Shown: piece by piece, positions 28,348 to 37,034 of the stretch
How the letters are laid out: every line of letters starts with the position of its first letter
Position numbering within the stretch: position 1 is the first letter of the stretch
NCBI GenBank assembly: GCA_022826745.1
Contig: JAJDUI010000037.1
Span: forward strand, 1 to 64,000
Source of the DNA: Thermoanaerobaculia bacterium
GTDB taxonomy: Bacteria; Acidobacteriota; Thermoanaerobaculia; Multivoradales; Multivoraceae
Direction of reading: 5' to 3'
Length of the DNA stretch: 64,000 nucleotides
Position numbers and translations under genes: made by a program
The notes under the pieces: generated by a model
What the model was told of the DNA's origin: nothing
Database searches by the model: none
Seen by the model: only the letters and a program-made list of their open reading frames with translations

Positions 28348-29687
28348 GCGACCGGGGTACCGGCGGAAACGGTCGTGGCATGCGGGTAGACAGCGTCGAC
28401 ATCCTGGTGGTGAGCTGGAACGGCCGCCGGCACCTGGAGACGCTGCTGCCGGCGCTCGCAGCGCAGCGCGATCCCGGCGCCACGGTAGGGATCCGGCTGT
28501 TCGACAACGGGTCGACGGACGGGACGGCGGCGTGGGTCGGCGCCGAACACCCGGAGGTCGAAGTCGTCGAACATCCGGTCAACCTCGGCTTCTCCGCCGC
28601 GAACAACCGGCTCGCGGAGGGCAGTTCGGCCGACGCGCTGGTGCTGGTCAACAACGACACGCGGCCGCGGCCGGACTGGCTCGCCGAACTCGTCGCGGCG
28701 TTGCGGGCGTCGCCTCCGGACGTGGCCGCCCTGTCCGGCTGCATCGTCGACTGGGAGGGGGAGCGCCTGGACTTCGGACGCGGCGTCATGGCCTTCGACG
28801 GTCACGCCTTCCAGCTCGACTACGGCCGCCTCCTGGAGGAGGTGGAGATCCCGGCCGAAGGCGCCGAGCTGCTCTTTCCCTGCGGCGGCAACATGATCGC
28901 GCGCCGCGACGCTTTTCGTGCGGCCGGGGGCTTCGACGAGAGCTACTTCGCCTACCTCGAGGACGTCGATCTCGGGTGGCGGTTCTGGTCGGGGGGCGAA
29001 CGGGTGCTGTCGGCGCCGCGGGCCGTCGTCCGTCACCGTTCCAAGGCGACCAGCGACCTGCTGGGCAACGCCAACCGGGGCCTGCTGTTCGAGCGCAACG
29101 CGTACTTCACCGCCTTCAAGAACTACGACGCCGAGCTCTGGCCGCAACTGATGCCGGCGGTCCAGTTGACGCTGCTCGCCCGTACGCAGCACCTGCTCGC
29201 CCGCTGCAATCCGAACGGCGACGTACTGGCGCTCGATCCCTTCCGCACGGCTGGGGAGGCGAGCGAGGCTGCCTCCGGCGACCGCGGCGCGGCGCCGCGG
29301 ACCAACCCGAGCGCGGCACCGCGCGGTCTCTGGCAGCGGGCGCGCGACATTGTTGCCCTGCGGACCCGCCTGAGAAGGCTCGCCCGCCGTCTGGGCGGCG
29401 TGCCCGCCGGGGCGCCGGCCGTCGTCGGTGACCAGACCGTGGCTCAGGTGCGGGCACTGTCGGCGATCGTCCGCGGCCTGGACGGCGCCTCGGAACGGCG
29501 GCGCCAGGTGCAGGCCCGGCGGCGGCGGTCCGACCGCGAGATCCTGGAGCGCTTTCCGCTGTACGTGGTGCCGACCTATCCCGGCGACGAAGAACTGTTC
29601 GCTAGCGCAGGCTTCGAGTCCCTGTGGCCGGAGGACCTGGCGCCGGTTCGCCGGCTGCTGGACGACGTGATGGAGGTGGAGCGGTGA
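28344..29687 (+). CDS. Family 2 glycosyltransferase, rhamnosyltransferase-like
   Basis: A 447-residue GT-A enzyme with ILVVSWNGRRHLETLLPAL, the NGSTDGT donor site, VNLGFSAANNRL, VNNDTRPRPDWL and GGFDESYFAYLEDVDLGWRF. This WbbL-like pattern is common in rhamnosyltransferases, and an rfbD gene for dTDP-rhamnose lies 4 kb downstream. The C-terminal 150 residues are an Arg-rich helical extension. The ATG overlaps the previous stop. Confidence 0.8.
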   Translation: MSDRGTGGNGRGMRVDSVDILVVSWNGRRHLETLLPALAAQRDPGATVGIRLFDNGSTDGTAAWVGAEHPEVEVVEHPVNLGFSAANNRLAEGSSADALVLVNNDTRPRPDWLAELVAALRASPPDVAALSGCIVDWEGERLDFGRGVMAFDGHAFQLDYGRLLEEVEIPAEGAELLFPCGGNMIARRDAFRAAGGFDESYFAYLEDVDLGWRFWSGGERVLSAPRAVVRHRSKATSDLLGNANRGLLFERNAYFTAFKNYDAELWPQLMPAVQLTLLARTQHLLARCNPNGDVLALDPFRTAGEASEAASGDRGAAPRTNPSAAPRGLWQRARDIVALRTRLRRLARRLGGVPAGAPAVVGDQTVAQVRALSAIVRGLDGASERRRQVQARRRRSDREILERFPLYVVPTYPGDEELFASAGFESLWPEDLAPVRRLLDDVMEVER

Positions 29688-30664
29688 CCGGGTCGCCGGA
29701 CTGGACCGTCGTCATTCCCACCTTCAACCGTCTGGGGGCCCTGAAGGAGGTTCTCGAGGCCCTGGGCGATCAGGAGGGGCCGCGATTCGAGGTCCTCGTG
29801 GTCAACGACGGCAGCACGGACGGCACCGCGTCCTGGCTCGATGAACGCGCCGCGGGCGGGAACGGCCGTGAGCCGGGGTTGCGGATCCTTCATCAGGAGA
29901 ACCAGGGACCCGCCGTGGCCCGAAACCGCGGCGTCGCGGCGGCCCGCGGCCGGTGGGTGGCCTTCCTTGGGGACGACACCGTCCCCGCACCGGGATGGCT
30001 GGCAGCCCACCACAGGGCCCAGCACGACGCCCTGGCGCGGTCGATTCGCGCCGAGGGCGGTTGTGTCGGCGTCATCGGACGAACCGACTGGCACGAGCGG
30101 ATGCGGCGTACGCCGTTCCTCGACTACATCAACGAGAACGGACTGCAGTTCGGATTCGCCCTGATCGAGAACGAGGACGACGTGCCGTTCAACTTCTTCT
30201 ACACGTCGAACCTCTCGATCGATCGCGAAGCGATGGCGGCGGAGCCCTTCGACCCGGCGTTTCCGTTCGCTGCCTGGGAGGACATCGAAGCCGGATATCG
30301 CCTGGCCGCGCGCGGCTTGCGCCTCCTCTACCGGCCGAAGGCCCGGGTCGCCCACGACCACCCGACCGGTCTTCGGCGGTTCGCGAAGCGGCAGTACCGC
30401 GCCGGGTACTCCGCGGTTGTCTTCTTCCGGCGGCATGAACAGCTCGGCCCTTTCCTGGGGTTCCACGACGGCGAGCCGCCTCCGGTCGGCGGCGTTCGCG
30501 ATCGGGCTGGCCAGTGGCTGCAGGAACGACTGGCGCGGACGTTGCAAGGACTTCCTGTCAGACTGCCCCGGCTGTGGGAGAACACGATGCGGTATCACTA
30601 TCTGGAAGGTCTCAGAAACGGCTGGTCCGACGGCGTCGGCCTGGACCGGGGAGGTGCGTCGTGA
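29684..30664 (+). CDS. Family 2 glycosyltransferase
   Basis: A 326-residue GT-A enzyme: WTVVIPTFNRLGALKEVLEAL, VVNDGSTDGTASWL, QGPAVARNRGVAAARG, FLGDDTVPAPGWL and FAAWEDIEAGYRLAARG (acceptor or catalytic region). The GTG start overlaps the previous stop. It is the fourth glycosyltransferase gene of the operon. Substrate unknown. Confidence 0.82.
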   Translation: MTGSPDWTVVIPTFNRLGALKEVLEALGDQEGPRFEVLVVNDGSTDGTASWLDERAAGGNGREPGLRILHQENQGPAVARNRGVAAARGRWVAFLGDDTVPAPGWLAAHHRAQHDALARSIRAEGGCVGVIGRTDWHERMRRTPFLDYINENGLQFGFALIENEDDVPFNFFYTSNLSIDREAMAAEPFDPAFPFAAWEDIEAGYRLAARGLRLLYRPKARVAHDHPTGLRRFAKRQYRAGYSAVVFFRRHEQLGPFLGFHDGEPPPVGGVRDRAGQWLQERLARTLQGLPVRLPRLWENTMRYHYLEGLRNGWSDGVGLDRGGAS

Positions 30665-31578
30665 GTTCGAAGGCGCGTGGCGCGATGGGAATGGCGCTGC
30701 CGCTGGCCGGCATGATGGGTCTCGGCCTGCCGGGCGGCGCGGAAGCGGCCGCCGGGGCTGCCGGAACTGCTCCGGTCGTTCAGGCCCTGGCCGTACAGGC
30801 GCCGGTCGCGGTCGAGGCAGGCGATCGGGATCGCCGCGGAGGCGGCGACCGCAAGGGCCGCCGTTCCCGGACCTACGTGCGGCCGTACTACGGCTCGTTT
30901 GGATGGTACGGCGGTCTCGGTCCATTCTGGCCCTACGCCTGGTCGCCTTACTCCTACGGCTACGGACCGTACGGCTGGGGTTCCGGTCCGGTCGGCTACG
31001 CGGACGCGGGTGCGCTCGACATCAACACCCGGCCCAAGAAGGCCTCCGTCTACATCGACGGCGAGCTGGTCGGTCGGGTCGACGGCTTCGACGGCTTCCC
31101 GCGCTACCTCTGGTTGCGCGACGGCAGCTACCGGCTCGCGATCTACATGGAGGGCTACGAGACCCTGGAGCGCCGGATACGGGTGCAACCGGGTGTGGTC
31201 ATCCGGATCGACGAGGACCTCGTCCCGGGGACCGCGGAACGGCCGCGGCCCGCGCCGCCGAGGCTGGCCCCGGCGCCCGCGGCGCCGGAAGGCGAGTCGT
31301 GGAGGGTCGAGAACCGCGGCCGTCCGATCGAGCAGGACCAGCGGCAGGATCCGGCCCGGCTGCGGCTCGAGGTCGAGCCCGCCGACGCCGTCGTCTATCT
31401 GGACGGCCGTCTGCTGGGGAGCGGCGCGGATCTGGCGAGCCTCCACTCGGCGCTGATCGTCGATCCGGGCGCCCACCGGCTGGAGGTGACGCGTCCCGGC
31501 TACGTGGCCGAAGTGCGGGCGTTTGAAGCCGCGCGGGGAGAGGACGTGGCCCTGCGCATCGTGCTCCGGGAGGAGTGA
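30661..31578 (+). CDS. Secreted or surface protein with two PEGA domains
   Basis: A 305-residue protein with an N-terminal hydrophobic signal-like segment ending near GGAEAAAG. A Tyr/Gly/Pro-rich stretch follows at about 75-115 (WSPYSYGYGPYGWGSG). The first PEGA domain lies at about 120-195 (KASVYIDGELVGRVDGFDG, MEGYETLERRI) and the second at about 235-305 (DAVVYLDGRLLG, RPGYVAEVRAFEA). PEGA domains occur in cell-surface proteins and may bind glycans or wall. Its place at the end of a glycosyltransferase operon, with a GTGA overlap, suggests a surface role; no activity is implied. Confidence 0.75.
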   Translation: MSSKARGAMGMALPLAGMMGLGLPGGAEAAAGAAGTAPVVQALAVQAPVAVEAGDRDRRGGGDRKGRRSRTYVRPYYGSFGWYGGLGPFWPYAWSPYSYGYGPYGWGSGPVGYADAGALDINTRPKKASVYIDGELVGRVDGFDGFPRYLWLRDGSYRLAIYMEGYETLERRIRVQPGVVIRIDEDLVPGTAERPRPAPPRLAPAPAAPEGESWRVENRGRPIEQDQRQDPARLRLEVEPADAVVYLDGRLLGSGADLASLHSALIVDPGAHRLEVTRPGYVAEVRAFEAARGEDVALRIVLREE

Positions 31579-31625
31579 ACTCCTGCCGGGAGAAGTGAAC
31601 CTCCGCCTCGCGTCGACATAGAAAA

Positions 31626-31638
31626 GTAGCCATGCTAC
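31626..31638. promoter_or_regulatory. Dyad GTAGC-CAT-GCTAC just before the repair methyltransferase
   Basis: A perfect five-base inverted repeat with a three-base centre ends one base before the start codon at 31640. It could be an operator or simply an RNA hairpin at the translation start. The surrounding AT-rich bases contrast with flanking GC-rich DNA. Confidence 0.3.
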
Positions 31639-31639
31639 C

Positions 31640-32218
31640 ATGACTCCCGTGGTGCATGAACTCGCGAGCCGTGCCGGGGCGCGCGCCGGTGCGCCCGCCT
31701 GGCCCGCGCCGCGCGGCGCCGAGCCCCTGCGAGTGCTGGTTGCCTCGCCGCTCGGTTCTCTGGGGCTGGAGTTCATCGGTCGGCTGATCACCCGGTTGGT
31801 CATCGCGCCGAAGGGCGCCGAGAAGGCGCTGTTCACTTCCCTGGGGTCGGTGGAGACAACCGACTTCGTGGACGAGGCTCTGGGTCGCCTCTCGGAGTAC
31901 TTCGCCGGCGCCCGGCGGAACCTCGATCTGCCTTACGACCTCGATCGGACCGGGATCGATGCCCTGTCCCGGCGCATCTTCGAGGAGACGGCCCGGATTC
32001 CCTACGGGAGTACGCGCACGTACCGCAACGTGGCCACCTCATCGGGTCAGGCGGGCGCCTACCGCCTGATCCGTTCCAGGCTGATGGCCAACCCGTTGCC
32101 GATCCTCGTTCCCTGCCACCGGGTGGTGCCGCGCCGGAGCGGTCCCGGGTCCTACATCGGCGGGGAGAAGCGCAAGGCGCATCTGCTCGCCCTGGAACGC
32201 AAGCACGCCGAGGATTAG
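31640..32218 (+). CDS. ogt: Methylated-DNA-[protein]-cysteine S-methyltransferase
   Basis: A suicide repair protein that moves alkyl groups from O6-alkylguanine to its own cysteine. It has 192 residues. The active site PCHRVV has C159. IPYGSTRTYRNVA and the helix-turn-helix 'arginine finger' region RLIRSRLMANPLPI are typical. An N-terminal extension of about 25 residues is Ala/Pro-rich and of unknown use. It converges with the rmd-like gene, and hairpin element A fills the gap. Confidence 0.9.
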   Translation: MTPVVHELASRAGARAGAPAWPAPRGAEPLRVLVASPLGSLGLEFIGRLITRLVIAPKGAEKALFTSLGSVETTDFVDEALGRLSEYFAGARRNLDLPYDLDRTGIDALSRRIFEETARIPYGSTRTYRNVATSSGQAGAYRLIRSRLMANPLPILVPCHRVVPRRSGPGSYIGGEKRKAHLLALERKHAED

Positions 32219-32229
32219 CGCCGCAGGAT

Positions 32230-32299
32230 GGTCGCCGCTTCGCGGCGCGCGTTTCTGGCCGCCTTCGGCGGCAGCGGGTCAGAAGACCCGCGCACCCAG
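32230..32299. terminator. Triple-hairpin intergenic element, copy A
   Basis: Three GC-rich hairpins in 70 bases: CGCCGC-TTC-GCGGCG (32233-32247), GCCGCC-TTC-GGCGGC (32258-32272) and GCGGGTC-AGAA-GACCCGC (32274-32291). A near-identical copy in reverse orientation is at 51352-51420. Both copies lie between convergent genes, which suits a bidirectional terminator or RNA-stabilising element. The last hairpin holds the stop codon of the leftward rmd-like gene. Confidence 0.75.
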
Positions 32300-33232
32300 C
32301 CTGCGGCGGGCGTTCTCCCATATGGCTTCCAGGGCCTGATCGAAGCCCCGTTTCGGGCGCCAGCCCAGGGCGCGTAGCCGGCTGGCGTCGCCGCACATCA
32401 CGGGAACGTCCGCGGGTCTCATGCGGTCCGGGTCCTGCCGGATCTCGACCTCCAGGCCGCTCAGCCGGATGAGCCGCCTGAGTGCCGCCTCGAGTTCGAT
32501 CGCCTCCCCCCGGGCGACGTTGTAGACGCTTCCCGGTTCGCCGCGGTCAACCAGGAGCGCGTAGGCGTCGGCGCCGTCGTCGACGTGGACGAAGTCCCGC
32601 TGCGGCGTCAGGTTGCCGACGTGAAGCACGGCTTCCTCGCGGCCCGCTTCGATCGCCGCGAGCTGGGTTGCGAACGACGGGAGCGCGAAGTTGGCGCCCT
32701 GTCCGGGCCCGATCAGGTTGAAGGAACGGACCACGATGGCGCCCAGGGGAAGGCTAAGCCGTTCGGCTGCGGCCTTCGTCACGGCGTATGGCGAGCCCGG
32801 TTCGAGGCCGCGGGTCTCGCGCACCGGCAGTTCCGCTTCCGGCACCGGACCATAGACCTCGGCGCTCGAGGCGACGACCAGGCGGCACGTTTCGGACAGG
32901 GCGCGGGCCACGGAGACGACATGCTCGGAGCCCTCCACGTTGACCCGGTAGTAGTCGTCGATCCGCCGCCAGGAAGCCATCACGTCGGACAGGCCCGCCA
33001 GGTGGACGACCGCGTCCGGCGCCGTAGCCCTGAACACACGGTCGACCGCGTCGCGGTCGCGAATGTCGAGGGCGATGTGCTCGACAGGGGCGCGTGCGCC
33101 GGTGTCGCCGTCGCTGGCGATGGCCGTCCCCGGGGCATGGCAGGCGATCACGGCGGCTCCCCGTGCGACCAGTCGCGGCACCAGGCGGCCGCCGACGAAC
33201 CCCTCGGCGCCGGTGACGAGGACGCGCTTCAC
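32279..33232 (-). CDS. rmd: NAD(P)-dependent sugar epimerase/reductase, GDP-4-keto-6-deoxymannose reductase-like
   Basis: An extended SDR protein of 317 residues. The Rossmann motif is TGAEGFVGGRLV, with SSAEVYG and catalytic YAVTK. The segment RSFNLIGPGQGANFALPSFATQ, then VGNLTPQRDFVHVDD, resembles Rmd, which makes GDP-D-rhamnose; other nucleotide-sugar reductases are possible. The GTG start overlaps the rfbD stop (GTGA). The last codons and stop are supplied by hairpin element A. It probably provides activated deoxysugar for the surface glycan. Confidence 0.75.
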   Translation of the reverse strand: MKRVLVTGAEGFVGGRLVPRLVARGAAVIACHAPGTAIASDGDTGARAPVEHIALDIRDRDAVDRVFRATAPDAVVHLAGLSDVMASWRRIDDYYRVNVEGSEHVVSVARALSETCRLVVASSAEVYGPVPEAELPVRETRGLEPGSPYAVTKAAAERLSLPLGAIVVRSFNLIGPGQGANFALPSFATQLAAIEAGREEAVLHVGNLTPQRDFVHVDDGADAYALLVDRGEPGSVYNVARGEAIELEAALRRLIRLSGLEVEIRQDPDRMRPADVPVMCGDASRLRALGWRPKRGFDQALEAIWENARRRLGARVF

Positions 33233-34107
33233 GTTTCCGCCTTGCCCTGTCCGAGTCGCTCGAAGTAGTCGTCGAGGCCTGCGGCCCACTCCTCGACTCG
33301 CCGGTTGGTGAGGGACTCGAAGCGGGCCACATCAAGCACCGAGTAGGCCGGCCGGACGGCGGGACGGGGCAGGTCGGCGGTCGCGACCGGCGCCACCTCG
33401 GCGTTCAGGCCGAGGGCGCCGACGATGGCGATCGCGAAGCCGTGCCAGGAAGCGGCGGGTACGTTGCAGTAGTGGACGATGCCGGCGGCGCCGGCCGCCT
33501 GGAGATCGACGAGAGCGCGGGCGAGGTAGGGCGCGTACGTCGGGCAGCCGATCTGGTCGGAAACGACGCGGAGCGGCTCGCCGCGGCCGAGGCGGGCGGC
33601 GATCGCGGAGACGAAGTTCCTGCCCTCCGGCCCGAACACCCAGCTCGTGCGGACGACGAGTCCGCCCGCGTCGGCCACGGCCTGCTCGGCGTCGAGCTTC
33701 GAGCGTCCGTAGGCGGTACCGGGCGCCGTCGGGTCGCCTTCGCGGTAGGGCCTCCGGCCGCGGCCGTCGAACACGTAGTCGGTCGAGACGTGGATCAGGC
33801 GGCAGGTCCGTGGGAGGGCGGCAGCCAGCCGCGCGGGTGCCCTGCCGTTGACCTCCATGGCGGCCTCCGGTTCGCTCTCGCAGCCGTCGACGTCGGTGCG
33901 GGCGGCGCAGTTGTAGACCGCCGCGGCGCCGAAGCGGGCGGCCAGCGCCACGATCGCTTCGGTGTCGGTGACGTCCGCGCGCCGCCGGTCGGCAGCGAGC
34001 GCGTCGATGCCTCGCCGGCGGAGTTCGTCGGCGACTTCCCTACCGAGTTGACCCGCCGCGCCGAGCACCACGGCCCGGGCACCGGCGCCGGAGGCGTCGG
34101 CGGTCAC
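33229..34107 (-). CDS. rfbD: dTDP-4-dehydrorhamnose reductase RfbD
   Basis: Final step of dTDP-L-rhamnose synthesis. It has 292 residues. The Rossmann motif is VLGAAGQLGREV, followed by YNCAARTDVDGCE, HVSTDYVFDG, TAYGRSKLDAE (catalytic Tyr and Lys) and RTSWVFGPEGRNFV. The GTG start overlaps the lptD stop. rfbA, rfbB and rfbC are not in the window. Confidence 0.92.
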   Translation of the reverse strand: MTADASGAGARAVVLGAAGQLGREVADELRRRGIDALAADRRRADVTDTEAIVALAARFGAAAVYNCAARTDVDGCESEPEAAMEVNGRAPARLAAALPRTCRLIHVSTDYVFDGRGRRPYREGDPTAPGTAYGRSKLDAEQAVADAGGLVVRTSWVFGPEGRNFVSAIAARLGRGEPLRVVSDQIGCPTYAPYLARALVDLQAAGAAGIVHYCNVPAASWHGFAIAIVGALGLNAEVAPVATADLPRPAVRPAYSVLDVARFESLTNRRVEEWAAGLDDYFERLGQGKAET

Positions 34108-36467
34108 AACGCTTCGCTCTGGCCGCCGGTAATGTCGAAGAAGGCGCCGACGCTCTTCAGCGTCACCAGCAGGCGGTACTGGGTGTCGCGGCGGAGCGCG
34201 GTGCGGAAGTCGGCCACCTCGAATCGCAGGCCGTAGCAGCAGGCCTTGAAGTCGACGATGTGACGCTGGATCTGGACGAGCTTCTGTTCGATGTCGTAGC
34301 TCACCATGCTGTTCACCCGCAGCTTGTTCGGGATGAGGTCGAGACCGGTCGAAACCTGGACGTGGTGGCGGCGCGTGCGGTCGAGTTCCGCGTTGCGGCG
34401 GACGGCCCAGCGCAGGCCGACCGAACCGGTCGCGCCGACGCCCAGCGTCGCGGAAACGCTGGTGGAGGAAACCTGAGAAAAAAGCGTGTCGTAGAGCGCG
34501 TCGAAGCGGAGGCCCGTACGCCGGGACGGATTGAAGCGGAGCAGGGTTCCGATCGGACCGTTCGGGCTCGTGAGCGAACGATCCGCGGAGCGCAGCAGGG
34601 ACTTCTCGCTGTCGAGCGAGAAGTCCCGGAAGAACTGGACCGACAGGATCTCGAAGGCGCCGCCTTGCTCTGGATCGGCGGGTTTGGCCAGCAGGCGGTT
34701 GTAGAGACTGACCCGGGCGACGTTGCGGCCGCGGAGGTTGTCGATCTCGTCGAAGAGCGGAATGCGAAAGCGTTCGTCGTAGTCCTCGAAGAAGCCGTAG
34801 GCGATTCGGGGTTCGATGACGTGCTTGAGTCTGGAGAAGCGCCCTCCCTCGCCCAGTTCAAAGATGCGCGAGAAACCGGGGCCGACGATCTCGGCGCGCG
34901 CCGTCGGCACCACGCGCATCAGGTCTTCTCCCCGAAAGTCCGTGGTGGTCATCGTCTCCCGACGTTCCTGGGCGCTGATCAGGCTGTCTTCGTACCAGGT
35001 CAGGTGTCCGCCCGCGGTAAGCGACAGCGAGAACCAGCTTGCCAGCGGAATCGGGACGCTGATCTCCGGCTCGAGATGGGCGCGTCCGTAGCGGCCGATC
35101 CGTCGCGCCGACCGGTTCGTGTCGAGGTAGTGAAGCGAGCTCTTCACCTGGAAGTAGAGAGGCGAACCTCCCAGTCGTGTGGAGCGGAGCTTGTACTCGA
35201 TCTCGGGAAGCTGGCGCAGTTGAACCTCGCGACTGGCCGATATGAACGTCTTGCGCTGATCGAGCTGGACGTTGAGCGACTGGCTGCCCCAGTTTCGCGA
35301 GGCGAAGGCCGTCGAGTAGAGCTGACGCATGCTGTTGCGGTCGACCCGGCGTTCGAAGTCGCGGAAGAAATCGAAATCGGACACGTCCTCGAAGCGGATG
35401 ACGCCGCGGAAGCCTCCGGGAAGATCCCGCGACTGGTGATTCCAGCGCATCCGCCAGCGGCGCTCGCCGCGTTCCGTGTCGTCGATCAGGTAGCCGTCGA
35501 ACTCGCCCGCCGTCCCTTCGCTCGGCCGGTAGCGAAACTCGGTACCGAGCCCCCAGAAGGGCTCCGTGGAGAAGGCCTGCGTGGCGCCGCTCGGCGCGCC
35601 GGCGTAGAGATCGACGTTGAAGGTCGCGTCGTAGCTCCTGTTGATCGCCCAGTAGTAGGCGAGGCCGAGCGAAGGGCCGCGCCTGGTGGAAAAACCCGGC
35701 TTCGGCGTCAGGAACCCGCTCACCCTGGAACTCTGGACCGGCCACAGCATGTAGGGCAGGTAGACGAGCGGTACCTTCCTCGTCCGGAAGGAGACGCCGC
35801 GCGTCTTCGCGTAGCCGTTGGCGTTCACGTCGACCCGTCTCGCCCGGAAGCTCCAGTCCGGCGCCCGGCCGCCGTCCTCGACTTCGCAGGCCGTGAACTG
35901 GGCGTCGAGGATCGTGAAGCGGTCCTCGCTCAGCATGTGGACCGCCGCACCGGTGAAGAACAGGTCGGCGCCGACGTTTCCCTCTGCGTCGAAGATCGAG
36001 GCCGTTTCGGCCGCCACGTCGAACTCGAGTCGCGAACCCCGCAGCACTTTGTTGTCTCGCATCAGGACAACCGGTCCCTCGGCTTCGAAGCGTTCGTTCA
36101 CCGGGTCGTACACCGCCCGGTCGCCAGAGACCTGGGAATCGCGGAGCCGGATCCAGAAACCGTTCGACAGAACGTGTTTCTCGTCGACTGTGCCTTCCAT
36201 GGCGCCGGCCCAACCTTCCACCCGTCCGCTGCCGGACTCGTCCTCGACCGCGAAGCTGAAGGTGAAGGCGCCGGGGGGCGGTGGCGGGCCGGTGTCGGCG
36301 GCCTCCTCTTCGGTGGCTTCCGTCGTCGCGTCGGGAGCCGGTTCTTCGACGGCTGCCGCTGCCTCTTCCGGGGTCGCCCGGACGGCTTCAGGCTCCTGAG
36401 CCACGGCGGCGGCAGTGAAGGTCAGGGCCAGCAACAGGGCGGCGACCGGCTGGTCAGCACTAGACAT
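34104..36467 (-). CDS. lptD: LPS-assembly protein LptD
   Basis: An outer-membrane beta-barrel with an N-terminal OstA domain that, with LptE, inserts lipopolysaccharide into the outer leaflet. It has 787 residues. A signal peptide ends at about 24. An acidic Ala/Glu/Pro-rich linker runs to about 67. The OstA-type jelly roll covers about 70-210 (RAVYDPVNERFEAEGPVVL). The barrel begins at VPLVYLPYMLWPVQSSRVSGFL. The C-terminal ACCYGLRFEV resembles the cysteine-containing end of other LptDs. It starts a leftward operon with two nucleotide-sugar genes and diverges from ruvX. Confidence 0.9.
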   Translation of the reverse strand: MSSADQPVAALLLALTFTAAAVAQEPEAVRATPEEAAAAVEEPAPDATTEATEEEAADTGPPPPPGAFTFSFAVEDESGSGRVEGWAGAMEGTVDEKHVLSNGFWIRLRDSQVSGDRAVYDPVNERFEAEGPVVLMRDNKVLRGSRLEFDVAAETASIFDAEGNVGADLFFTGAAVHMLSEDRFTILDAQFTACEVEDGGRAPDWSFRARRVDVNANGYAKTRGVSFRTRKVPLVYLPYMLWPVQSSRVSGFLTPKPGFSTRRGPSLGLAYYWAINRSYDATFNVDLYAGAPSGATQAFSTEPFWGLGTEFRYRPSEGTAGEFDGYLIDDTERGERRWRMRWNHQSRDLPGGFRGVIRFEDVSDFDFFRDFERRVDRNSMRQLYSTAFASRNWGSQSLNVQLDQRKTFISASREVQLRQLPEIEYKLRSTRLGGSPLYFQVKSSLHYLDTNRSARRIGRYGRAHLEPEISVPIPLASWFSLSLTAGGHLTWYEDSLISAQERRETMTTTDFRGEDLMRVVPTARAEIVGPGFSRIFELGEGGRFSRLKHVIEPRIAYGFFEDYDERFRIPLFDEIDNLRGRNVARVSLYNRLLAKPADPEQGGAFEILSVQFFRDFSLDSEKSLLRSADRSLTSPNGPIGTLLRFNPSRRTGLRFDALYDTLFSQVSSTSVSATLGVGATGSVGLRWAVRRNAELDRTRRHHVQVSTGLDLIPNKLRVNSMVSYDIEQKLVQIQRHIVDFKACCYGLRFEVADFRTALRRDTQYRLLVTLKSVGAFFDITGGQSEAL

Positions 36468-36582
36468 CTCGGCTATGTCTCACCGTCAGGATCGCGATGA
36501 CGGCTCTGCCATCCGGGACGCCCTGTGCATGGTGGTCATGGTAGCAATCGCCGGGCCAACTCCAGACATCGGTCCCGGTCGG

Positions 36583-36611
36583 TTGACAGTCCCGCTGGCC
36601 CGTTTCAGAGT
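36583..36611 (+). promoter_or_regulatory. Candidate promoter for ruvX-mltG
   Basis: A perfect TTGACA (36583-36588) is followed after 17 bases by CAGAGT (36606-36611), ending nine bases before the GTG of ruvX. The -10 match is weak. If real, the transcript would have almost no leader. Confidence 0.4.
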
Positions 36612-36620
36612 GACCGCGCT

Positions 36621-37034
36621 GTGCGTCTTCTCGGCATCGATCTCGGCGAGAAACGCGTCGGAGTGGCGACGGGGGACTCGCGGGTGGGGATCGCCGTGCC
36701 GCATTCGACGATCCGGCGCACTGGGGACCGCCAGGTGATAGCGGAACTAAGGACGCTGGCGGCCGATTCCGAAGCCGAGGTGCTGGTCGTTGGTGAGCCG
36801 CGGAGGCTGGACGGCTCCGTCGGGCCGGCGGCCGAGCGCGCCCGCGCCTTCGCGCGCAAGCTCGGCGAAGCCTGCGATCTGCCGGTGCGGATGGTGAACG
36901 AGTCCCTGACCTCGGTGGAAGCGGAGCGGCGGTTGCGCGCGGCGGGTGTCGATCCGCGGCGGCACCCGGAGCGGGTCGATGCCGTGGCGGCGCAGATCCT
37001 CCTCGAGGAGGAAATCGGCCGGGAGACGGAATGA
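36621..37034 (+). CDS. ruvX: RuvX/YqgF family putative Holliday junction resolvase / pre-16S rRNA nuclease
   Basis: An RNase-H-fold protein of 137 residues. The N-terminal LLGIDLGEKRVGVATGD, central VVGEPRRLDGSVGPAA, MVNESLTSVEAERRL and C-terminal HPERVDAVAAQILLE are the conserved catalytic blocks. In E. coli YqgF matures the 5' end of 16S rRNA. The GTG start places the conserved GIDLG at residue 5. It overlaps mltG as ATGA, a common pairing. Confidence 0.92.
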   Translation: MRLLGIDLGEKRVGVATGDSRVGIAVPHSTIRRTGDRQVIAELRTLAADSEAEVLVVGEPRRLDGSVGPAAERARAFARKLGEACDLPVRMVNESLTSVEAERRLRAAGVDPRRHPERVDAVAAQILLEEEIGRETE

